A stretch of 64,000 bases of DNA, taken from Sipunculus nudus. Its lineage: Eukaryota; Annelida; Sipuncula; Golfingiida; Sipunculidae. The notes under the pieces were generated by a model. The model worked only from the letters and a program-made list of their open reading frames with translations, was not told where the DNA came from and made no database searches. Below, one piece after another: positions 23,067-64,000 of the stretch (the first letter of the stretch is position 1; each line of letters begins with the position of its first letter). Location of the stretch: NCBI GenBank assembly GCA_026874595.1, contig CM049314.1, forward strand, positions 36,747,229 to 36,811,228, read 5' to 3'. The position numbers were made by a program, and so were the translations under genes.

Positions 23067-24593
23067 TGGAGTCCGTACGTGGCGGACTATCTCCAGCCTA
23101 AAATGCACAGATTTGCAGTGATTGCTTTCAAACTTACACAGTTGATGTACAACCAAAAGTGCCCGAAGCCTATTGAATTTTGCCATTATCATTCAAAGGT
23201 CAAGGTCATCAAAAGTTTGCAAAACGGATTTTCCCTATTATTTTTGTCACAATTAGTCGTAAGGCCTTTCTTCTGGTGTATAGCGGCCTAAAATTTGCTG
23301 TTACCATGGTTACGCATTTTGGGGAAAAATTCATGATATTCAAAATAAGGGGTCTTATTTTACTAACTTTGTTAGTTTTAAAGCTATATTATATTATATA
23401 GAGGTCTTTTTTTTGGCACCAGCTAGGTAGCATACATGAAGTATTATTTGATTATTTTAGAAGTCTCGCAATATCTCGTACAATATCTCGTCAAACGAGA
23501 TATTTCGAGATATCGCTTAGTGATAGCCTAGATTCCACAAGTATGCAGGAATCATTTTGAAACTGATATATCTTATTTCTTACACAAATATCTCGAAATG
23601 GATTTTTCATTTTCCGGATATGGCCACTAGGAGGCGCTGCACTCGAACTTCCCCACTCGAACTATCATTTTCAGGCAATATCTAGAAAATTATAAACCTC
23701 AATTACAGAAACTATAGCTTATTTTCCTCCTCTGGGTCTTCTCCTTAACTTGAGTAAGTTATCGATCTGGTCTCAGTTTTGAGTCACTTTGTCAGTATGT
23801 CTAGATCTGTCTGTTTATCAGTTCTCCTCAAATTCGCCTGCTTGCTGGTTTTGTGTCTTACATATAGCATTCTACAGGCCACGGGTTTGCAGGAATCCTT
23901 TTGAAACTGGTACATCTTATGTCTTACAGTAATATCTCGAAACACATTTTTCATTTTCCGGATATGGCCGCTAGGGGGCGCTGCATTCGAACCTCCCCAA
24001 CATTTCATGTTTTTTTTTCATATCTTCAGAACTATAAACCTCTGTTACATAAAGTATAACTTATTAACTTTCCCTGAGTTTTTTTTTTCATAACCTGGTT
24101 AAGTGATCCGGTCTTAATCTTGTGTCACTTTGTCAATATGTCTGTCTGTTTATCAGTTTTTCTCAATTTCGCCTGCTTGATGATCTTGTGTCTTAAATTA
24201 GCATTCTACATGCCACAATTTTGCAGGAATCCTTTTGAAATTGGTACGTATAATGTCTTACACTAATATCTCGAAACATATTTTTCATTTTCATGATATG
24301 GCCGCTAAGAACCGCTGCACTCGAATCTCCCCACCTTATCATTTCTGGGCCATATCTCCAAGGCAAAAAACTTCAAATACATAAACTATATACTATGTAC
24401 TATAGTATAGTTTAAATAGGTCAAAGTTCAAGGTCATCATAATTGTTCAATACCTTATTTTCTTCATAATTTGATAATATTGATCCTATCTCCACAAACT
24501 TCGGCTTATTTTCTTCCTCTTCGACGTTACTCATTAATTTGACTAACTTTACGTCATTTCCGGCAAGCGCTCGACCTATATATGGTCGTCTAG
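23067..24593 (+). mobile_element. G: Helitron-like element with a tandem array carrying CTCF-like sites
   Basis: The 3' end has a hairpin (CGACC TATATAT GGTCG, 24572-24588), then CTAG (24590-24593) followed by T, as in Helitrons. The body contains three units of about 335-345 bases starting near 23535, 23880 and 24212, each with 'GCAGGAATCxTTTTGAAA' and 'ATATCTCGAAA'. The 5' end is not certain; a hairpin (GGAGTCCG...CGGACTATCTCC) lies at 23068-23094. Confidence 0.6.
23621..24318 (+). promoter_or_regulatory. CTCF-consensus-like sites in G element units
   Basis: Site 1 (23621-23640) is TGGCCACTAGGAGGCGCTG and site 2 (23965-23984) is TGGCCGCTAGGGGGCGCTG. The third unit has a degraded version (24299-24318, TGGCCGCTAAGAACCGCTG). 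The published vertebrate CTCF consensus is close to TGGCCACCAGGGGGCGCTA. Binding is not shown; the match is by sequence only. Confidence 0.45.
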
Positions 24594-24650
24594 TTTTTTT
24601 TTCCTTACTTTATTTTTAGTATAGTGATATATTTTATATATATATATATA

Positions 24651-25345
24651 GGAAATTTTTTGAAGATATGTTGATTAAGAAATCAAATTTGAGCATTTTT
24701 CGTGAACTTAAACCAGACCTTGTTGTTCCTGATAAATCGGATACAAAGCAAAAGTTTTAGAATATAGGCCTAAATTACTCCTGTTTGTCCTATTTAGGGT
24801 GTTGGAGGGGGTGTCCCCGTTACATGCACGGTGAGGAAATTTTTTTAAGAAATGATGATTAAGAAATCAAATTTGAGCATTTTCGGGCACAAAAAAACAA
24901 ACATTTTTGTTTCTGAAAAATTGGATACAAAGCAAAAGTTTAAGAATATAGGCCTAAATTACTCCTGTTTGTCCTATTTAGGGTGTTGAAGGGGGTGTCC
25001 CCCTCACATGCACGGTGAGGATATTTTTTGAAGTTATGATGATTAAGAAATCAAATTTGAGCATTTCCGGGCACATACACCAGACATTTTTGTTTCTGAT
25101 AAATTGGGTACAAAGCAAAAGTTATAGAATATAGGACTAAATCACTTCTGTATGTCTTCTTGAGGGAGTGGGAATGGTTGTCCCCCTCACATGCACGGTG
25201 AGGAAAGTTTTTGAAGATATGGTGATTAGGAAATCAAATTCGAGCATTTTCGGGCACTTTAACCAGACATTTTTCTTTCTGATAAATTTGATACAAAGCA
25301 GAATTTTAGAATATTGGCATAAATCACTTCTGTATGTCTGAAAGG
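24651..25345 (+). repeat. 183-bp tandem array, four units
   Basis: Units begin near 24651, 24834, 25019 and 25202. Each contains 'GATTAAGAAATCAAATTTGA', 'GATACAAAGCAAAAGTT' and 'CACATGCACGGTGAGGA'. The last unit is truncated. A short (TA)n precedes the array. Confidence 0.9.
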
Positions 25346-25689
25346 TTCTAAAGGTTAACAGTTTGTCACCTTGTAATACCTAGTGACTTGCTGGTATATG
25401 AATGGTCCTAACACTGGTATAGGCCTACTGGACTTTATTTTCCAGTGATGCCAGTACAAGGACTAGCTTCAAGTGGACACAGAAGCGGAGATATGACTTT
25501 ATTCCTCAGCATTTACTCATGTGACAAGTTAATATTTCTGGTACTGTTTGACCCTTGTGTGTTAAATGCAATGCTGATTATCTTGAATTCTTGATGTTAT
25601 TTTTCACTGTCAAGAAGTTGACAAGGTAAAAAAGTACCTTATCCCAGAAAACATTGATACAATTTTCAATTTTCATGAGCCCGAAAAAA

Positions 25690-25740
25690 AATTCTAGGGG
25701 GGGGGGCGATCGCCCCCTGTGCCCCCCCTTGGATCCGCCA

Positions 25741-25800
<60 letters not shown>
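25690..25800. repeat. Element end with palindrome, followed by (TA)n microsatellite
   Basis: The sequence GGGGGCGATCGCCCCC (about 25701-25718) is palindromic. It is followed by the reverse complement of CAGTGGCGGATCC, a terminus common on animal DNA transposons, and then about 58 bases of (TA)n. The opposite end was not found. Confidence 0.5.
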
Positions 25801-25802
<2 letters not shown>

Positions 25803-25880
25803 TAGGCTTTTGAGCGTTCTTATAAGTGTGTGGGAGCGCATTTGGGGGTGGGGTTGGGGAGGGTGCATATACAATATTAG

Positions 25881-26370
25881 CCGTGACAACCCGACTCAGT
25901 AGGCAATCGGATAATTTGGCTGGTAAGGCTACTCGAGTCGTGATACAAGTAATATCGAGGAATGTATCGAGGTCTTGCATCAGGTTGCATTCATATTGTG
26001 GTAAACGGCCCATAATCTCAATATTATGTTAAAAATGATGAATTAAGACAATAGTATACATGTGAGCTCACAACCTAAACTGAAACACTGTCTCCATGGA
26101 CACGGGTCATTTTCTGTATCGCCTGCACGCTGCCTGCGTCCTGTAACCCGTGCGAGCCATGCTTGTGTTCATGCGGTCAGAAAATCAACAAAAATGCCGA
26201 GGGGTTTACCAATGTGCTGGGTTAAAACGGACTTTTCTCGCCCATGTTTCGTATTATTAGAAAGAACACAAAAAATGCTAACGATTGGTCTGCAGCGGGT
26301 TTATGTTGATTGTGTACCTGTAGGCCATGGAGCGTTGTCAGATACGACGAAAATATTTGCATCTTCGTAA
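25881..26370 (+). repeat. Dispersed repeat M, copy 1 (uninterrupted)
   Basis: The segment shares about 500 bases with 60690-61660, including 'GAGTCGTGATACAAG', 'AACGGCCCATAATCT', 'GAGCCATGCTTG' and 'ATATTTGCATCTTCGTA'. It lacks the MITE that interrupts the other copy. Family unknown. Confidence 0.65.
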
Positions 26371-27224
26371 GGCCTTGTAAAGCGTTCCTCAGACTTAGAT
26401 GTAAAGACACTCTGGCGCCAGTAATCTGGTCGAAATGCCAGAGGATCGATATTTCGCTAATAAAATATACCATAGGTTTGAGTGTTTTTTTAAAGGGGGG
26501 GGGGGGCATTTTCCGAGTGTAGTGAATTTAAGGACGTGTTGGCCCTTGAAGGGGGACGTATGGTGTATGTAGCCCATGGTTTGGAAAATTTTGAAAAAAA
26601 AAAACATAAAATATACATTTTCAGTGCAGTATTTTGACCATTTTCTTACTTTTTATCACGTGTTGCACCACACAAAAACAATGATAACCAAATATTAAAT
26701 ATTGAATTTATAGAATCATGTTTGCCAAATTGATGATATTCATACCCTGAAATTTTCTTTTTTCAAACCTTTATATAACTGCAGATCCGTTATTGGGTTT
26801 TTAATTTTACTAAAAACCATATGCATAGGCCTGCATGGTTACCGATGAAGCTCGAAATAAATACATATAGGCCCACTGAAAGGCAAAGGAAATATCACTT
26901 TCAGACCAACATGAAGTTTAAGTTTTAATTATCAAATAGATATTGTCATGAACGATTAATTAACTGAAACTGGCCTGATTTTTCACATTGAGCAAAAAAA
27001 AAAAAAAAAGAAATAGAAACATAGGCGGCGAAACTAAATATTCATGGGGGGGGGCAATTTAATGGTAGACCAATATGATCTATAAAGCATTGACATCAGT
27101 GCAGTTATCTAAGACTGGTAACTACGTTTATTATTATACGTAATGCTACCTCTGATTCTAAGGGAATTCGGGTGAATTAATAGTTATTCTGAAATAAAGA
27201 GCTGATTAAAAGAAAACTGCATCC
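26371..27224. other. Spacer with G-rich and A-rich tracts
   Basis: Poly-G near 26497 and poly-A near 26997 are the only obvious features. No gene is recognised. Confidence 0.4.
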
Positions 27225-28912
27225 TGCCAGTCAGGAAGTCTAGTTCAATTAAGTTTTCCACTTATTCGTTATTTCAGTAGAATTTATGGCTATTCGTATA
27301 AGAAATAATAATCGAATACACGGCTTTTTGCTAAATGAAGATAATGTGAAAATAACACAATATGATGACGATGCAACAATTATAATTTCTGACTATGATT
27401 CCATCAGTCAGGCACTATGCAAAGTCCAACTCTTTGGACAGATATCTGGACTCAAATTAAATCTAGAAAAATGTATAGGGATATGGTTAGGTCAAAATAA
27501 CTACAAACCTAATAAGTATGCAGGAATTACTTGGACTGAAGAACTAGTCATGTACCTCGGGGTTTATATATGTATAAACAGGATTATTGCTTCCCGTAAA
27601 AATTGAGACGAGGCAATAGAAAAACTATTAAAAAATATCAATATTTGTAAAAGACGAAATTTATCAATTTTTGGGAAAATCCTTATCTTAAAAGCGATGG
27701 GTGTATCGCAATTTTTGTTAAAAGCAGCTGTGACTGAAATTGATATTGGATATATAAAAAAAATAGAAAGAATAATGTACAGCTTCCTTTGGAATAAGCG
27801 TGATAGAATAAAAAGAAATACTTTAATAGGACCGGTCACCCATGGAGGTCTTAAAATGCCTGACATTGAGTGAATATTCCATGCTGCGAAATGTGCATGG
27901 ATACCAAGAATTCTACATAGAAATGATCGAGCGTCTAGTATTTTAAATTTCTTTCTAGAAGAAGTAGGCCTAGATTTTCAGTCTATTATACAAACTAATA
28001 TTTCGAAATTCAAATGAATGTAAAATATTTTCATCATTGGCAATATTTTATCAACAAATGATACAAAGTTTCAACCGTTGCAAAACTATTTTACCTTTGG
28101 AGAAAATAACAGCACAACAGCCATCAAAGTAACTTATATGGGGTAACAAATATTTCTTACATAAAGGAAAACCATTACTATTTAAGGCATGGTCAAAGGC
28201 CAAAATATTACATTTTCGAGATTTATTTGATGGTACCAAATTTATTGCAGAAAAATATATTTTACAGAGACAAAAGGAAAATAGAAACTGGATAATTGAA
28301 TATGCAGTGCTAAAACATATAATGCAAAAAAATATTTAGAGTAATTGACCATGAACAATTCTTAAAAACCGGTAAAATTCAGAATATAACACTTACTGTA
28401 TTCACAGGTAAAGCGACTATAATATTAAGGATCAGAAATTTAAATTTTTCTACGATTTATTAGTAGAGAAAAAATATAAGTCTCCAGCAATACATAAAAT
28501 GGGGAAGAAAAATCTCAATATTCACTATATAATACCTTGGGAAGTTATATACTAGTATAATTTTAAAGCAAAATCATTTCCATATAAGAAAATCGCCGAC
28601 TTAAATTTAAGACTTCTTCAATGTAGTCCCGTATAGCTCAAAGGTTACAACTTACAAGATGGGACAAAACGGTGAACAAATATTGTCATATTTGTAACAC
28701 AAAAGAATAACATTTAGTGTTAGGATACGGTATTTGGTTTAATTTAAATGCCAATTTAGTATTCATTAACATATGCATCAGCTTAATTACATACGCAATA
28801 TTTAAAACACAAATGGACGCGAAAATGAATAAAATTAATATTACATCGAAATTAATTATTGAACATTTTATAAAAGAGACTTGTGTTTTCATCAGAACAT
28901 TCAAACTTATTT
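27225..28912 (+). pseudogene. Decayed non-LTR retrotransposon, reverse transcriptase C-terminal half
   Basis: The conceptual translation shows the block PLFVISVEFMAIRIRNNN, then the catalytic-site block QYDDDATI, then SGLKLNLEKC and a YLGV block, which are reverse transcriptase motifs of LINE elements. Farther on come KRRNLSIFGKILILKAMG, FLWNKRDRIKRNTLIG, THGGLKMPDIE and a CHICN-like zinc-knuckle remnant near 28680, typical of the region after the polymerase. Stops at 27604 and 27871 and several frameshifts break it. It resembles the L1/Tx1 group, but the clade call is tentative. The 5' part, including any endonuclease, is missing. Confidence 0.8.
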
Positions 28913-29840
28913 GAATATTCAGTATGTAAACTAAAAAAAACTAAAAACACTGATAGATAATTTACAGTTGTGATGTTGATGAAGAAGTGAACTAAAGTGA
29001 AGTTGATGAGGTATGACATTAATGTTTTCTAATTATATTTATGATAATGATGATTATGATGATGTTGCTACATTGTGGAGTATAACGTGACCACGGTGAT
29101 GAAAAGTAATGCATGTCTTTATGACATAAAGACTTTATCTGATTTTGATGATGATATAACGGTATATAGATGATATAGCCATATATTAAATGTATTATGA
29201 TTGTGTTATTATACGGACGATATACAGCAGTTGTATACATGTATATTACAATTGAAAGAAATGTAACTTACTGATTTCACTATGTAATTCAATATTCATA
29301 TGAATAAAATGTTATTTGGACAAAAAGTTTTCCTGCATAAAAAAGTGGTGGTGGTGGGCTGGGGGGGGGGGGACACCATATGTTAGCCGTTTAAATGGGG
29401 GGGGGGGGGGGGGGGGAGGGGGGCATTCACTACGCCACTGATTTTATACGTATATAGATTGATTATAAACTGTTTATAATTGGTCGAACAACAATGGAAG
29501 CAAGTCTTCTGATTTATTTTTAATAATCATCGGTAACCTCAGATATATTTATTTGTGTCTGATTTATGTTATTATACATGTATCACTTTTAAATGTGCCT
29601 GACTTTATAATAATCTCTCAATCAATCTGTCTGTTAATCCTCGTTACAAATTCACACATAGGTCTTGGGTCCTACGCAGATTCGCGTTTTAGGTTTGATC
29701 TTCTTTGGTGAAGGTAAAATTAGCTACCGGTCTGACCATTCTCCACACACGAGATCTGTCTATGAGGGTGAAGGACTGGCCAATATAACTTATCCCTGTG
29801 CGGAGGTTGCCAGTCTGACATCCCTGGCAAACGGGTTCAA
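28913..29840. other. SUCLA2 upstream region
   Basis: Poly-G tracts lie at 29359-29372 and 29396-29423. They are followed by the reverse complement of CAGTGGCGTAGTG, a terminus seen on many small DNA transposons (29428-29440). Sequence from about 29640 to 29840 is less AT-rich and should contain the SUCLA2 promoter and 5' UTR. I see no TATA box at a convincing position. Confidence 0.4.
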
Positions 29841-61976
<32,136 letters not shown>

Positions 61977-62296
61977 GTGAGAGCAGTAGAATCAAGATGT
62001 TCCTTTATCATTGCATCTTGGTCTATTAATAGTTAAATATTTATTATACTTTTCAAATCTTTAATTTTAAACCTGTTGTAAGCATATGCTGAACCACATT
62101 ATACCTTTTGATGCTGTCAGACGTGTTAAATGAATAAAATCACATGTCATTATTTAATATCTTTTTCTGCGTAAAGAACATTTTGGAGGGAAATCTGTAT
62201 TGTGTCATGTGTTAAAGTAAATTTGGACTATATTGAAATGTAGAGTGATATCACACTGTCAAACATTCCCTGTATGAACCTTGTATCATAGTTGTA
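61977..62296 (+). other. SUCLA2 intron 10, possible alternative 3' end
   Basis: Reading through the exon 10 donor gives 19 codons to TAA (62034-62036), with AATAAA at 62133-62138 about 100 bases on. This could be an alternative terminal exon by intron retention, or chance. Confidence 0.3.
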
Positions 62297-63270
62297 TCCC
62301 CAGACAAAGTCAGGATACTATGGTTTAGGTATGGTCTCGCCTCCGCAAAGATTTCTTTTGGACGCGATAACTTGAGAAAGATTTCACTTACCCAAATTGA
62401 CATGTGCATACATATGGGTGAGAGGACGAAGCCTATATTAAATGGGGTCATGACCTTTACTAGTAGAGTGCCCGTGACCTTGAATAGGCCCAACTTTGCT
62501 GTAAATCACAAAAATTCTTGAATATCTCAGTCTTGCATTGATTGATCCAAAATTCAAGTTGACTGAAGATCTTGGATAGTGTTGTCATGTGCCGGAAACT
62601 GCTGGCGCCACCTATTATCCTTTTCTTGTTTTTTGCGCCCTTGAATACCCCCAACATTGACACTTGACAATACTGTGAGCATTATAAATAAAGAACTAAT
62701 GGACAGATTTCTTTCATATAATGCTTATATAGAGATATGGGTTATGTAAAGATGCACATTTAAATTGGAGTCACGACCTTTCCTATGAGATTGGCTTTTA
62801 CCTTGAATATTGCTATATATGGTAAAAATCATACAAAATAAAAAATATCTCAATAAGTGATGCATGGATTGGTCCAAAAATCAAATTGACTGAAGATCTT
62901 GGATAGCTTTGTCTTCTGTTGAGGACAGGTAGGGCCACCTTCTATCCTTTTATTGTTTGCAAGCCTTTTAATACCCTTTCATTGCCACTCAACAGTACTG
63001 TGAGTCAAAAACTAATAGACAAAATTCTTTCATATTATGCATATACATAGATATAGGTTATGGGATGAGCTATATCTAAATTGGGATCAGGACCTTTCCT
63101 ATGAGAGTGGCCTTGACCTTGAATATTCCTGTATTTGACGAAATTGATAGATGGAAGAAACCATGGTCGCTTGCCTAGTGTCAGTATGTGCTGCTGAAGA
63201 TTAGGGACTATTTTAAGGGGGGGGGGGGGGGTTAATTGTCTGGGGATGCTATGGCACCAAGAAATTCTAG
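62297..63270 (+). mobile_element. L: Helitron related in its ends to E
   Basis: It starts TCCCCAGACAA after A (62296), with a 5' hairpin GTATCC / GGATAC (62294-62318) followed by TATG, as in E. It ends CTAG at 63267-63270 before T. The inverted partner TTGTCTGGGGATGC lies 20-33 bases inside the 3' end. Two ~330-base units carry 'TGACTGAAGATCTTGGATAG' followed by a GGCGCCACC-like site (62604 and 62930). Confidence 0.75.
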
Positions 63271-63415
63271 TTCACCTCCATATTAACAGATATGCAAAGA
63301 TAATAGGGCTTGGTATTGGTTCCCCTACTCAGGCACAATACATAATGCAATTCTTATGTTTCTCATTTTTTAATGGTCAACATATCCATTATGTTCTTTT
63401 TTTTTATGCAGGATA

Positions 63416-63888
63416 TTAAAGGTGCCCAATCACCTAACTTATGAAAAAGAATATATGTGATTTCTGGCTTTTTCTCTGTATATGTTAATGATCTAAGGGT
63501 AATTTTGATTGTGTAAAGTTACTATAAGGCCTTTGTAAAGGATGTATGAACTTGTTTATCAACAACATGTTTGTAAACAGAGCAATGTTGACAAACGGGG
63601 AAAAACGTGTAACCTAAGGTGGTAGGTTGCATATATGCCGAGGTAGAAAGGTTGCCTTTTGCAAAACGCCATTTGCAAAGCTCTGACTTATCTGACTTGC
63701 TGTCAGATGCCCATGTTGAATTAGTTTGGATTATTTTGTCGGGCCCCCACATAATATAAACACGTTGATTTAAACAAAACAAACAGCCTGTGTGCAGTGA
63801 TATCAGCGTTTTCTGGCCTATTTTTATGAAAGCTCCAATGAATGACCATTAGTTTATAATGGTCTGATGAGTGATTGGGGCCCTTTAA
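63416..63888. mobile_element. TTAA-flanked MITE, copy 3
   Basis: TTAA at 63416-63419 and 63885-63888 flank AGGTGCCCAATCACCTAAC and ATGAGTGATTGGGGCCCT. It aligns over its whole length with copies 1 and 2. Confidence 0.8.
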
Positions 63889-64000
63889 AAACGATAAAAA
63901 AAATTCATAAAATCAAATTATTGAAATTGTTTATTTTAAATATTAAGTCATCTCAAGCAGACATATATATATGTTTCTTTTAAAAAGGAGAGCCCAGACA
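63889..64000 (+). other. Window end, SUCLA2 intron 10
   Basis: Short AT-rich stretch with no exon recognised. Confidence 0.4.

Noticed and set aside
26062..26370. A 102-codon open frame
   Set aside because: It falls within dispersed repeat M; the other copy does not keep the frame, and no motif is recognised.
62037..64000. The last SUCLA2 exon
   Set aside because: No segment here encodes the expected C-terminal residues behind an acceptor in phase 0; the stretch is filled by a Helitron and a MITE, so the exon must lie further right.

Overview
The window looks like nuclear DNA from a lophotrochozoan animal, most likely a mollusc and plausibly a bivalve. The evidence is two animal genes split by GT-AG introns, AT-rich non-coding sequence, many simple repeats, and a dense load of nested mobile elements with internal tandem arrays. 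The species cannot be named from sequence alone.

Two protein-coding genes are supported, arranged head to head. On the minus strand (16232 down to 3464) is a complete four-exon DIPK2-family gene (DIPK2A/DIPK2B-like divergent protein kinase, 418 residues), probably with an upstream 5' UTR exon that I could not place. On the plus strand (29841 to beyond 61976) is SUCLA2, the beta subunit of ADP-forming mitochondrial succinyl-CoA ligase. Ten in-phase exons (432 codons) are visible, and the last exon of roughly two dozen codons should lie past position 64000. SUCLA2 catalyses the substrate-level phosphorylation step of the TCA cycle with an alpha subunit that is not in this window. The two genes have no obvious functional link.

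Almost everything else is repeats. Region by region: 1-3463 is DIPK2 3' flank with a piggyBac-type MITE. 3464-16262 is DIPK2, whose 10.6-kb first coding intron holds three Helentron-like elements (one nested in another), a 32-bp minisatellite and a TTAA-flanked MITE. 16263-29840 is the upstream interval between the two genes, with a Helitron carrying CTCF-like sites, inverted repeats, AT microsatellites, a 183-bp tandem array and a decayed LINE. 29841-61976 is SUCLA2, whose introns hold a 1.8-kb foldback element, five Helentron-like copies, a Helitron inserted in one of them, a tRNA-derived SINE, a TA-flanked element containing a 5S rRNA fragment, and other repeats. 61977-64000 holds another Helitron and a third TTAA MITE.

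The most interesting structure is the rolling-circle-like element community. One family ('H', at least eight copies plus a solo end) starts with a hairpin on AGCTCAG, ends in the palindrome TGACCCATGGGTCA followed by CTTGTT, and has 12-bp subterminal inverted repeats. A second family ('E/L') has canonical Helitron ends (A|TC...CTAG|T) and an empty site that can be read elsewhere in the window. Both families and a third ('G') carry internal tandem arrays. A GGTGGCGCCACC palindrome recurs in the H and E arrays with a shortened form in L, and G carries close matches to the CTCF consensus. No replicase, helicase or transposase gene for any of them was found here.
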